Source: CAYYMD01 sp964480425
GTDB taxonomy: Bacteria; Planctomycetota; Phycisphaerae; SM23-33
Assembly (NCBI GenBank): GCA_964480425.1
Contig: CAYZPY010000079.1
Span: forward strand, 1-11,551
Reading direction: 5' to 3'
Length of the DNA: 11,551 nt
The first letter of the stretch is position 1. Each line of letters opens with the position of its first letter. Position numbers and translations under genes: made by a program. Shown here piece after piece: positions 1 through 7,391 of this stretch. Under the pieces are notes generated by a model. The model made no database searches, was not told where the DNA came from, and was given only the letters and a program-made list of their open reading frames with translations.

Positions 1-1
1 C

Positions 2-1126
2 ACGCATCTGAGCGTGCTCAAGGCCTACGCCATGAACCACCGGCGCGTGGACAACGCGTCGGTGGAGTTCGACACGAAGACACTTCGCCCCACCTTCCAC
101 CTGCACATCGGCACGCCGGGCGAGAGCCACGCCATAACCGTGGCGGGGCGCCTTGGCATGCCGAAGCGCATCGTGTCCAACGCCCGGCGACACCTTGGCA
201 GGCAGGGCGCGCAGTTCCGCAGCGCCATCCGCGCCACCGGCGAGGCGCGTAAGCAGGCAGAGGACGCCAGAAGCCGGGCGCGGGAGGCGCACCTTCAGGC
301 CGAAAACCGGATGCGGAATTACGAGGCGGAACTGGCGGAGGTCAATCGCATACGCAACCGGTTCCGCGACTGGCTGGCGGCCATCCCGCAGTTGAAGCCC
401 GGGCAGGAGGTTTTCGTGTCCTCGCTTAACGGCAGCGCGCGCCTGGTCCGCCTGGAGTTGCACAAGCAGCGGGCCGTCGTGGAGACCGCCAACATCCAGC
501 ACGAGGTGCCTCTGGGCGATTTAATGCCCGACATGGGTCAGTTGCCCATCCGGCGGCAGATATCCGAACTGCGCGACAGGATACTCGCCGAGGCGCGCCA
601 GACCCAGGCGGAACGCTCGCAGGCACAGCACCTCAGAAAGGAATATCAACAGAGTCTGGCGCACCTGGAGCAGTGGTTGAAGCGCTTCGAGGCGTGGCTG
701 GACGGCGTTAAGAAACTCAAAGTAGGACAGCAGGTGCGGATACCCGGGGGAAGGGGCAAAGTAGTGTCGGTGGACCTGGCGAACCTCAGCGCCACCGTCG
801 TTGGCGACGGGCGCCGTCGGCAGGTGGCGCTTCATGAAATGTTCCCCGAGGCAGGGGCGTTCCGGCGCACAGCACCCGGCCACAAGCGCGCAACCAAGCG
901 CGACCGCAGCAAGGACGAGCCCGTGCCGCATCGAAGGGCGGATTCGGCGGCGGCGAAGAAAAACCGCCGGAAGGTGCTCCGGACCGCCCCGGGACAGAAG
1001 GTCTTCGTGGTGCCGTTCAAAAAACGGGCCACGCTGATACGAATGGACGCCGACAAGGATCTCGCCGTCGTACAGTCCGGGGCGTTCGAGATGGAAATAC
1101 CCATCGCCGACCTCGAACCGGTCTGA
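2..1126 (+). CDS. mutS2: MutS2-type protein, 3' part only, lacking the Smr domain
   Basis: The gene enters from the left edge in frame 2 and ends at TGA 1124-1126, leaving 374 residues. The first ~60 residues (for example VDNASVEFDTKTLRPTFHL, then a Gly/Pro turn and GRLGMP) match the end of the MutS family ATPase domain as found in MutS2. They are followed by a charged helical stretch rich in Glu, Arg, Ala and Gln, and a small beta domain beginning LKPGQEVFV, like the KOW-type barrel that follows the coil in MutS2. Normally one barrel is followed by an Smr domain. Here a second coil and barrel (LKVGQQVRI) follow, then a basic linker and a third barrel (TAPGQKVFV), and the protein ends with no Smr motifs. 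MutS2 proteins are ATPases linked to suppression of recombination and to rescue of collided ribosomes. Family assignment is firm; the exact role without Smr is open. The N-terminal and Walker regions lie outside the window. Confidence 0.88.
   Translation, partial: THLSVLKAYAMNHRRVDNASVEFDTKTLRPTFHLHIGTPGESHAITVAGRLGMPKRIVSNARRHLGRQGAQFRSAIRATGEARKQAEDARSRAREAHLQAENRMRNYEAELAEVNRIRNRFRDWLAAIPQLKPGQEVFVSSLNGSARLVRLELHKQRAVVETANIQHEVPLGDLMPDMGQLPIRRQISELRDRILAEARQTQAERSQAQHLRKEYQQSLAHLEQWLKRFEAWLDGVKKLKVGQQVRIPGGRGKVVSVDLANLSATVVGDGRRRQVALHEMFPEAGAFRRTAPGHKRATKRDRSKDEPVPHRRADSAAAKKNRRKVLRTAPGQKVFVVPFKKRATLIRMDADKDLAVVQSGAFEMEIPIADLEPV
392..1120 (+). repeat. Three diverged copies of a MutS2 barrel domain within the gene
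   Basis: Three protein segments of about 45 residues line up: bases 392-529, 716-844 and 983-1120. Each starts with a (L/A)(K/P)xGQxV turn, runs through alternating hydrophobic strands and ends in a short acidic-hydrophobic tail (GDLMPD, HEMFPE, ADLEP). The first two are also preceded by similar helical ends, RFRDWLAAIPQLKPGQEV and RFEAWLDGVKKLKVGQQV, so the duplicated unit is coil plus barrel. The DNA copies have diverged too far to be a recent tandem repeat. Confidence 0.65.
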
Positions 1127-1252
1127 CGTCTTTCAAGATACAAATAGGTCGACCCGCGCCGACAATGGCAGGTGGTATTTGCCGATGCGTATCGGAATTT
1201 CACGTGTTTAACGTTCGGCGGTTCGGATTTTACCGGAAGGATACTAACCTGC

Positions 1253-2854
1253 ATGAAGAAACTACAGACCATAGCGTTCGCGGCTTCGACGTGTGGGCGT
1301 CGAGGGACGATTTGCTCGGTGTTGCTTGTCGCACTGGCGTGGGGGGTCGCCGGAGGGGAGACTTATTACGTTGACGCCGAGACAGGCCTCGACGCCAACA
1401 CCGGCCTCAGCGCCGAACACCCCTGGCGGACGCTGGGGCGCGTGAACCGGCACAAGTTCGCCCCGGGCGATAAAATCCTGCTGCGCAGCGGTCGGACGTG
1501 GACCGGTCAACTGAAACCCGCCACCGGCGGCGCGAAAGGTCGCCCGGTGATCATAGACCGCTACGGCGACGGTCCCAAGCCGCACATTCGAGGCCGGGGG
1601 GTAATGCCCGCCGCCCTGGTGCTTTACAACGTCGAATACATCCGCGTGGCCAATCTCCGCATCTCCAACCACGGCGAGGAACCCCGACCGAAGCGATACG
1701 GCGTGATGGTTCACGTTAATAATTTCGGCACGGCACATAAGATCGAACTGGTCGGTCTGGACGTGCACGATGTCAACGGAAGCGTGATAAAGAAAAAAGG
1801 CGGCGGGGCGGGCATCATTTTCGAAAACCAGGGCAAAAGCAGACCTTCGCGATTCGACGGGTTGCTGATATCCGGATGCACCGTGCGGGAATGCCGGCGC
1901 GACGGCATCAAAGGAAACGGACCGTACAGTCGAGACCGATGGATGCCGAACCTCAACGTCGTCATACGCAAAAATGTGATAGAGCAAATTCCCGGTGACG
2001 CGATAGTGCCCATATCCTGTGACGGCGCGGTGGTGGAGCATAATGTCGTGCGCGACTTTACGCGCCTGCTACCGGTCGGTGAAGCCGCCGCGGGAATCTG
2101 GGCGTGGAGTTGCGACAACACCCTCATACAGTTCAACGAAGTCAGCGGGCACAAGTCGCCCTGGGACGCTCAAGGGTTCGGTTCCGGTTTTAACTGCCGA
2201 AACACCCGAATCCAGTACAATTACAGCCACGACAACGAGGGCGGATTTGCGTTCGTTTTCACGCCGACGGAAATAGGTTTCTCCTCGCTGCATAACGAAG
2301 GAACCATAGTGCGGTACAATGTTTCGATAAACGACGGCGTGCGCAAGCGGCGTACCAAGACGGGGAAGTATTTCTCGCCCGTGTTCCACGTATCCGGTCC
2401 GATTACTAACACGAAGATTTACAACAACACGATAATCATGCCGCCGCGGGCGGATAAGCGGATGGACAAATCCTTCCTGGTGGTAGGCAACTGGGGCGGC
2501 GACTGGCCTGCAAAAACCCTCTGGGCCAACAACATGTTCGTCACGATGGGTCCGGCGGATTTCGAACTCCCAAAGGGCGAAAACATGCTCTTTACCCATA
2601 ATTTGTACCACGGCCGAATTGAAAACCGCCCCCCGGACGACAACGCCGTGCTAAAGTCGCCTCGGTTGAAAGATGTGCCCCGTCGCCCCGAGGACATGAA
2701 GGAACTCCATCGCATGCTGATGCCGCAGGAGAATTCGCCCGCCATAGGCGCAGGCCGCATTATAAGCGACAACGGGGGGCGCGACTTTGCGGGCAACGAC
2801 GTCCCGAACGACGAGCCGCCGACCATAGGGGCGTTCGAGCGCTGCCGGCAGTAG
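1253..2854 (+). CDS. Secreted right-handed parallel beta-helix protein, substrate unknown
   Basis: 533 residues from ATG 1253. The frame is open back to a GTG at 1172, but ATG 1253 is preferred. It gives an n-region with lysines, a hydrophobic core (residues 19-33) and a plausible signal peptidase site after A-G-G near residue 35, and it has GGAAGG at 1235-1240 upstream, though 12 bases away. Mature residues begin TYYVDAETGLDANTGLS, followed by PWRTLGRVN: the usual opening of secreted beta-helix proteins with pectate-lyase-like folds. Short repeats of the form 'hydrophobic-x-N-N/H-V-x-hydrophobic' recur through residues ~100-450 (FTHNLYH, IYNNTI, IRKNVIEQI). The C-terminus has the family-typical SPAIGAG...DFAGN...IGAFE ending. 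Such proteins are often polysaccharide lyases or surface binding proteins, but I see no diagnostic catalytic set. An RR pair at residues 16-17 is not a good Tat motif. No sugar-catabolism gene is adjacent. Confidence 0.82.
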   Translation: MKKLQTIAFAASTCGRRGTICSVLLVALAWGVAGGETYYVDAETGLDANTGLSAEHPWRTLGRVNRHKFAPGDKILLRSGRTWTGQLKPATGGAKGRPVIIDRYGDGPKPHIRGRGVMPAALVLYNVEYIRVANLRISNHGEEPRPKRYGVMVHVNNFGTAHKIELVGLDVHDVNGSVIKKKGGGAGIIFENQGKSRPSRFDGLLISGCTVRECRRDGIKGNGPYSRDRWMPNLNVVIRKNVIEQIPGDAIVPISCDGAVVEHNVVRDFTRLLPVGEAAAGIWAWSCDNTLIQFNEVSGHKSPWDAQGFGSGFNCRNTRIQYNYSHDNEGGFAFVFTPTEIGFSSLHNEGTIVRYNVSINDGVRKRRTKTGKYFSPVFHVSGPITNTKIYNNTIIMPPRADKRMDKSFLVVGNWGGDWPAKTLWANNMFVTMGPADFELPKGENMLFTHNLYHGRIENRPPDDNAVLKSPRLKDVPRRPEDMKELHRMLMPQENSPAIGAGRIISDNGGRDFAGNDVPNDEPPTIGAFERCRQ

Positions 2855-2919
2855 ACGCCGCATCTCTGCGCCGCAACCGACCGAAGCCGGCAGCGATTTG
2901 CTAGAGACTCTAAGTTTTT
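2840..2919. terminator. Possible terminator between convergent genes (weak)
   Basis: A 10-base inverted repeat, CGCTGCCGGC at 2840-2849 and GCCGGCAGCG at 2886-2895, spans the stop codon of the beta-helix gene with a 36-base loop. It is followed by the small palindrome TAGAGACTCTA (2902-2912) and five T at 2915-2919. The loop is long for an intrinsic terminator. The position between two convergent genes is what makes it plausible. Confidence 0.25.
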
Positions 2920-4268
2920 ACCGAGTCGAGCATTAGCGCGGCGAAGGGTCCGAATACGAAAATGGGCAGCCAAGCCGAGACGATCGGCGGAAGCGCGATG
3001 TAGCGGCAGATGTAGACGAATACGTAAAACGCGCCGACCGACAGCAGGCACATGCCGGCAGAGGTCTTGATGTTCCGCTCGCGCGACAGGATGAACGGAA
3101 TTCCCACCAGCAGCATCACCAGGTGATTAATCGGCTCGGTTACGCGGACGTGTTTAATCATGGCGGCCATCCGCCTGTCGGACACCTTTTCCAGGCGGAG
3201 CAGTTCGTTGATCTCCTCGGTTGACATGAAATCGAGCCACCGGCTGGAGTGCCTCAGGACCACGTCCTTGGGCGTCAGGTCGGAGGGGTAAAATATTTTT
3301 CCGTTGTTGAGTTTCCATTTATTCTCGAGGGGGTTCCACTCGGCGGTGTCGGCTATGAAGACGGCCAGCAACTGTCCGTTGTCGTAGTGGCAGATAAACC
3401 GCGGGCGTGTCAGGCGCCCGCCGGTTGAAGTTTCGACCGTTTCCGGCTGGAATCTCTCGGCCCGCAGTTCCATGTTGTACTGCGCGTCCGCGGCGCGGAC
3501 GTTGCGCACCGCCTTTTTCGAATCCGCATCCAGACCGGCCAGGGACAGTAGTTTTTCGGGTCCGACGCCGGTGTGGATTTCGGAGGTGTGGGGCAGGTAA
3601 TCCCAGTGGCCCTTCCCGCCGAACTTCCACAACTGCCCGTCGGTGAAGAACCATCCCCCTCGCCCGCGGAACCTGCCGGGATAAGTCGCCTCGGCGCGTA
3701 TCTGCCCGATGGCCTTGTAATCGTCGTTCCTCGGCCAGAGGTAGGGATTCGTGCCGGATTTTTCGGCGGGGATGTACCTCTGGCAGTACAGGACGGATTT
3801 TTTCTTGTCGGTCATCGAGCGGATCATAAACCCGATGGTTCCCGGCACGTCGTCGCGGCTGCGAACGAGTTTGTGCGCTACGCGCGGTATCACCAGTTCC
3901 TGGTCGACGACGATTATACCTCCCATGAGCATCGAACACAGCACGATAGGCCAGATCACCCTGTGCAGACTCACCCCGGCGGCGAGCGTGGCGGTCAGTT
4001 CGTTGGTGTGGTTCATTCTTGCAAGGGTGAATGCGGCGGCGGCGACGATAATCACCCCGCCCAGTTCCACCAGATAGACCAGTGACTGGTATCCGTAATA
4101 CGTACTGATTATTCCGAGCGTCTCGGTGAACGATTTTCCCTGCTCGGCGAACTCGTCGATGTTGGCGAACAGGTCGGAGACCACCCGCAGCGATACGCCC
4201 ACCGCGAAGAACAGCAGCGCCGTGAAGACGAAGTTGCCGATTACGTATTTGTCCAGCGTCCTTATCAT
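2910..4268 (-). CDS. lptG: LptG-like permease of the LPS export ABC transporter
   Basis: 452 residues, ATG at 4268, stop TAG at 2910-2912. LptF/LptG (YjgP/YjgQ family) form the inner-membrane pair that, with the ATPase LptB, extracts lipopolysaccharide and passes it to the LptC/LptA bridge. Three N-terminal membrane helices (about residues 10-32, 62-83, 103-121) and three C-terminal ones (about 380-394, 403-424, 432-448) flank one large periplasmic domain. The family motif between helices 2 and 3 is seen as HTNELTATLAAGVSLHRV (near 87-103). The N-terminus (LDKYVIGNFVFT, then a charged loop with Gly) resembles E. coli LptG more than LptF. It starts 7 bases after the stop of the upstream lptF-like gene, so the two are co-transcribed; no Shine-Dalgarno is evident. 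At 452 residues it is about 90 longer than E. coli LptG, the excess being periplasmic. No LptB is in the window. Confidence 0.85.
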   Translation of the reverse strand: MIRTLDKYVIGNFVFTALLFFAVGVSLRVVSDLFANIDEFAEQGKSFTETLGIISTYYGYQSLVYLVELGGVIIVAAAAFTLARMNHTNELTATLAAGVSLHRVIWPIVLCSMLMGGIIVVDQELVIPRVAHKLVRSRDDVPGTIGFMIRSMTDKKKSVLYCQRYIPAEKSGTNPYLWPRNDDYKAIGQIRAEATYPGRFRGRGGWFFTDGQLWKFGGKGHWDYLPHTSEIHTGVGPEKLLSLAGLDADSKKAVRNVRAADAQYNMELRAERFQPETVETSTGGRLTRPRFICHYDNGQLLAVFIADTAEWNPLENKWKLNNGKIFYPSDLTPKDVVLRHSSRWLDFMSTEEINELLRLEKVSDRRMAAMIKHVRVTEPINHLVMLLVGIPFILSRERNIKTSAGMCLLSVGAFYVFVYICRYIALPPIVSAWLPIFVFGPFAALMLDSVKT

Positions 4269-4275
4269 AAGTTGA

Positions 4276-5901
4276 TCACTGCCTGGCGAGTTTTGCGTAC
4301 AACCACGTCATCGCCGCCGCAAGCGCCACGATGCCGCTCCATATCACCATAATACCCGCGGCCGAGGATACGTCCGGGTTTTTGACCATTTCCTTTCCCA
4401 TGATGATCATGATTATGACCACCGCCGCGGGTATCACAGAAAGGGCAAATGCGCTGATTACCTGCCCGCCTCGGAAAATCAGGCCTATCGCCGCGCCAAT
4501 CCCCACCAGCAGCAGACAGCTGATGCTGTAGGCGAACCTGGTGTTCATTTCGGCGATGATGCGGTTCTTCAGTTTTGCGATTTCTCCGGTCCTGAGTTTT
4601 TCAATGTCCGCCATCGTGTCGCTGCTGATGTTCAACTGCTGAGGATTTCGATAAAGGCGCGTGGGGTCGATGTCTTTTGTGGCGGCGATTACGTGGTCCG
4701 GCAGGGGTATCGAGCCCGATTCCCACTGTTTGCGTTCGACCAGCACGCCGTCGGGTCCGACGGATTTGACATTGTCCCACAGGCGGATCGTGACGTTCGA
4801 CGTTTCGCTCATGACCGACCACTTGGCGGTCACCATTGCCCGTCGCGCGGTGAGTCTCAGCCGCACGCCGTGGGGACCCGTTACGGCGACGCGGACCAGG
4901 CGGGCCGACCCGTCGTCGCGCGGCGGCCGCCAGGAGAGTTCGGCCTGTCCGGTCTGACCGATGTCGGCCCGGGGCGCCTCTATGACAAATGTTTGGTCGT
5001 CCTTGTGAAGTTTACCGTATTTTTCCCCGTTGTTTATCGTCTCGACCAGGTCGTGGGCGAGCATGTCGTGTCGGATTTTCCTGGCGATTTCCTCCAGTCG
5101 GCGTGCGGTTCCTGCGTGCTTGGTGGGGTCGCGGTAGACCTCCACCAGGCGCGACCAGTCGTACCAGTTCGGGTTTTCGCTGGTCAGGGACGGCAGGCGG
5201 AGCGATTCGAGGTCGGCCAGGGTCTGCTGGAAGGCGACCCTTCCCATGTTGGCCACTGAATTCAACGGGTAGATCGAGGCGTACGTGTCGCCGTGGTATT
5301 GCTTGAGGTTCACGTAGGCGGTCGAGGCGGAGATCATCCCCACCTCCGCGCGATCTTCCTTGTCTATGACGACCATTCCGCGAAGGGTCATTTCGCGCGG
5401 ATTTTCGGTCTCTATGAGCACGTCGTCGGCGTGGAGAATGTAGTTGCCCACCGAGACGTATCCCCAGGCCTTGATGGGGTGATAAACCAGGTTCCTGACG
5501 TTGCTCTTTATCGCGCGTTCGCCCACCGCCATCATGCGAGGCGAGATGTAATTGTTCAGACCCGCCGTAGCCACCGTCACGGCACCGCCCAGCAGCACCG
5601 CCGGGGCCAGTATGCTCAGTGTGGATATTCCGCTGGCCCGGCAGGCGGTCAGTTCGTTGTCCTGGCTGAATCTTCCGTAGACCATCGTGGTGGCGAACAG
5701 CACGGCGATTGGCAGGGTCAGCGAGAACATTACCGGCAGCATGTATCCGAAGAACGCCACCACCTGCCCGGGCGAGAGCCCGCGCTTTCTGAGCGGCTCG
5801 ATGACCGCCAGCACCGTCATCAGCACGGTGAAGGCGACCAGCGCCAGACCCGTGAGTTTCAGCAGTTCGCGTATGAGGTAGGTGTGAAGCGTTTTAATCA
5901 C
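4276..5901 (-). CDS. lptF: LptF-like permease of the LPS export ABC transporter
   Basis: 541 residues from GTG 5901; the frame is open to another GTG at 5946. The inner start is preferred because family members open with a short amphipathic segment directly before helix 1 (here IKTLHTYLIRELLKL), and the extra 15 residues are Arg-rich and unlike the family; a weak GAG lies upstream. Helices are at about 16-36, 50-76 and 94-113, then 458-476, 483-501 and 514-533. The motif GRFSQDNELTACRASGIS (about 76-93) is the strongest family signature. The periplasmic part (about 115-455) is roughly 175 residues longer than in E. coli LptF (~366 in total), so the beta-jellyroll must carry insertions. It lies first of the two lpt genes, the same order as lptF-lptG in E. 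coli, and 92 bases after the glycosyltransferase on the same strand. Confidence 0.85.
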   Translation of the reverse strand: MIKTLHTYLIRELLKLTGLALVAFTVLMTVLAVIEPLRKRGLSPGQVVAFFGYMLPVMFSLTLPIAVLFATTMVYGRFSQDNELTACRASGISTLSILAPAVLLGGAVTVATAGLNNYISPRMMAVGERAIKSNVRNLVYHPIKAWGYVSVGNYILHADDVLIETENPREMTLRGMVVIDKEDRAEVGMISASTAYVNLKQYHGDTYASIYPLNSVANMGRVAFQQTLADLESLRLPSLTSENPNWYDWSRLVEVYRDPTKHAGTARRLEEIARKIRHDMLAHDLVETINNGEKYGKLHKDDQTFVIEAPRADIGQTGQAELSWRPPRDDGSARLVRVAVTGPHGVRLRLTARRAMVTAKWSVMSETSNVTIRLWDNVKSVGPDGVLVERKQWESGSIPLPDHVIAATKDIDPTRLYRNPQQLNISSDTMADIEKLRTGEIAKLKNRIIAEMNTRFAYSISCLLLVGIGAAIGLIFRGGQVISAFALSVIPAAVVIIMIIMGKEMVKNPDVSSAAGIMVIWSGIVALAAAMTWLYAKLARQ

Positions 5902-5993
5902 GTTTGTCTCGCGGTGGGTGCCCCGACGCGGAAAAACGCGCCGCACGCCACGGATAATCCGTCAGGACGTCATCGTATGGCTCACCTTGGTCT

Positions 5994-7061
5994 TTACGTG
6001 TAAATATTTATCGGCGGGGCACCCTGGGCGGATTGGGGGGGGTGTTCGCCTTCGCCGACGCGCGGGGGTTCGGGTTTGAATCCCAGTGTCCTTCTGACCA
6101 CGTACGTGGGGCGTGAGGCGACCTGGAGCAGCGTTCTTCCTGCGTATTCTCCTATGATTCCAAGCATAACGAACTGCAGCCCGAACACCGCCACCGCGAA
6201 CATCAAAACGTGCCACCACGGAGACGCCCAGACGCCCGCTGGCCAAAGCAGCAGCGAGATGACGGCGTAAATCGTCGCCGTCGCCAGGAATATCCCGCCC
6301 AGCACGAACGCGATCCGCGCCGGCTTGACGGAGTAGTTGAATATTCCCGCCGACGACATTCGCGCCAGTTGTTTCAGCGAGTAACTGCTTCGCCCGGCGG
6401 CGCGTTTTTCGGCCACGTACGCCACGCCGTCCTGTTTGAATCCCACCCAGTTGACCAGCGCCCTAACGAAGCGGTCGCGCTCGGCGGAGGCGTTTACGGC
6501 GTCGAGGGCCTTGCGGTCCAGCAGGCGGAAGTCCGCCCGATCGGTCAGGTCCGCGCCGGTGGCGAACCTGATCAGGCGGTACATCATCCGCCCCGTTCCG
6601 CGCCGCGCGGCGCTGATGCCCCTTGTGTTCTTGCGGTAGGTGTAGACCACCTCGTTGCCCTGGCGCCATTTTTCGACCAGTCGGGGTATCATTTCGGGGG
6701 GGTGTTGGCAGTCGCCGTCCAGCGAAATGACCGCCTTTCCGAGGGCGTACTCGTATCCGGCCGAGACGGCCAACTGGTGCCCGAAGTTGCGGGAGAACTC
6801 CACCACCCGCACGGCGGGGTCTTGGGCAGAGAGGTTCTCGAGCATCTCGTCAGTGGCGTCGTCGCTTCCGTCGTTTACGAAGATTATCTCGTACGGCTCG
6901 CCCAGGGCGTCGGCGACGGACTTGAGCCGCCCGTAAAACTCGTCCAGCACTTCCTGCTCGTTGTGCACCGGCACCACGAAACTGAACACGCACTCGATGC
7001 CGCCTTCACCTGCCTGAGTGCCGACGGCGGGCGGGTTTGTATATTGTTCACTGACTGTCAT
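5994..7061 (-). CDS. GT2 polyprenyl-phosphate glycosyltransferase (GtrB/ArnC/DPM-like)
   Basis: 355 residues, ATG 7061, stop TAA 5994-5996. These enzymes move a sugar from a nucleotide donor to undecaprenyl phosphate on the cytoplasmic side of the inner membrane; the lipid-linked sugar is then flipped and used to modify LPS or other glycans. The GT-A fold motifs are in order: FVVPVHNEQE (28-37), FVNDGSDDATD (61-71), FSRNFGHQ (89-96), the metal-binding SLDGDCQHPPEM (113-124), and RADFRLLDRKALDAV (175-189). Two membrane helices (about 250-273 and 284-305) are followed by the family tail GIIGEYAGRTLLQVASRPTY. The last ~25 residues are Pro/Gly-rich. Donor sugar cannot be read from sequence. The location directly before lptF-lptG on the same strand fits a role in LPS or envelope glycan decoration. 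No clear Shine-Dalgarno; a TAGAAT box lies 7 bases before the ATG. Confidence 0.88.
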   Translation of the reverse strand: MTVSEQYTNPPAVGTQAGEGGIECVFSFVVPVHNEQEVLDEFYGRLKSVADALGEPYEIIFVNDGSDDATDEMLENLSAQDPAVRVVEFSRNFGHQLAVSAGYEYALGKAVISLDGDCQHPPEMIPRLVEKWRQGNEVVYTYRKNTRGISAARRGTGRMMYRLIRFATGADLTDRADFRLLDRKALDAVNASAERDRFVRALVNWVGFKQDGVAYVAEKRAAGRSSYSLKQLARMSSAGIFNYSVKPARIAFVLGGIFLATATIYAVISLLLWPAGVWASPWWHVLMFAVAVFGLQFVMLGIIGEYAGRTLLQVASRPTYVVRRTLGFKPEPPRVGEGEHPPQSAQGAPPINIYT

Positions 7062-7068
7062 GGCATTG

Positions 7069-7098
7069 ATTCTACACTCTACGGGCCTGCGACATGAA
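7069..7098 (-). promoter_or_regulatory. Possible leftward promoter of the glycosyltransferase-lpt genes (weak)
   Basis: Read on the minus strand, TAGAAT (7074-7069) matches the sigma70 -10 box at five of six bases and ends 7 bases before the ATG at 7061. The best -35 at 18 bases spacing is TTCATG (7098-7093), a poor match. If real, the mRNA would start at or very near the start codon. The -10 is the only convincing part. Confidence 0.3.
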
Positions 7099-7167
7099 AT
7101 GTTTTATTACCGTCCCAAAAGTGCAGGAGATGGAATAACCGGCCATTTTTCGCCTGGGGCGTGTGCG

Positions 7168-7195
7168 GCGCGGCGGCGTGGGAACGCCGCCGCGC
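7168..7195. other. Perfect 12-bp GC-rich hairpin with GGGA loop
   Basis: GCGCGGCGGCGT (7168-7179) and ACGCCGCCGCGC (7184-7195) are exact reverse complements around a 4-base GGGA loop. No T-run follows on either strand, so it is not a standard intrinsic terminator. It could be a transcription roadblock, a structured leader of an unseen RNA, or a protein-bound or repetitive element. I see no second copy in the window. Confidence 0.6.
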
Positions 7196-7355
7196 GGGCT
7201 CTGTGGTGGGGGCGTCGCCACTCGACGCGCGTGATATAACGCGTTCTAAGGGATTTTATTCAAGCGGGGGGATTACGGGCTTGCCTTAAAGCCCTCTTAA
7301 TCAGCAATTTATGCAATTTTCACGACAAAAGCGGCGTTTTGCCCCAAAAAACTCC

Positions 7356-7383
7356 TTGATAATTGTTTTGTGCCCTATATAAT
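7356..7383 (+). promoter_or_regulatory. Sigma70-type promoter directly before marR
   Basis: TTGATA (7356-7361) and TATAAT (7378-7383) are separated by 16 bases: a near-consensus -35 and a perfect -10 box. The start codon at 7392 is only 8 bases past the -10, where transcription should begin, and no ribosome binding site fits between. The marR mRNA is therefore predicted to be leaderless, unless translation starts inside, for example at ATG 7461. Inverted CAAAA/TTTTG pairs around the -35 could be part of an autoregulatory operator. Confidence 0.65.
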
Positions 7384-7391
7384 ACCGGTCC

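Larger units (their letters stand above)
7062..7391. other. 330-base divergent control region without a gene
   Basis: Between the leftward glycosyltransferase and the rightward marR. It holds a GC hairpin (7168-7195), a weaker stem-loop GGGCTT/AAGCCC (7277-7294), two direct copies of GCAATTT (7304-7310 and 7313-7319), two CAAAA...TTTTG inverted pairs (7326-7341 and about 7345-7370) and promoter-like boxes at both ends. The right 90 bases are AT-rich compared with the surroundings. A short open frame crosses the left part but reads as low-complexity Arg/Ala and has no coding character. Confidence 0.7.

Noticed and set aside
16..1126. Whether the first gene starts inside the window at GTG 14
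   Set aside because: The frame is open to the edge and the residues before it (T-H-L-S) belong to the conserved MutS2 block, so it is a truncated gene, not a small complete one.
1182..1195. Small inverted repeat CCGAT-GCGT-ATCGG before the beta-helix gene
   Set aside because: A 5-bp stem without a following T-run is within chance, so I do not call it the terminator of the MutS2 gene.
1262..2041. 259-codon open frame on the minus strand over the beta-helix gene
   Set aside because: Antisense to a gene with signal peptide and family start motif; no recognisable domain.
5950..5962. Odd palindrome ACGGATAATCCGT between the glycosyltransferase and lptF
   Set aside because: Arms of 6 bases with a single central base cannot form a good hairpin; no T-run and no promoter boxes nearby, so neither terminator nor operator is supported.
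6210..7097. 295-codon open frame on the plus strand over the glycosyltransferase
   Set aside because: Antisense to intact GT2 motifs; low-complexity His/Arg/Gly/Val content and no domain.
7304..7319. Two GCAATTT direct copies, considered as the start of a repeat array or iterons
   Set aside because: Only two short copies 9 bases apart in AT-rich DNA; too few for iterons or CRISPR.
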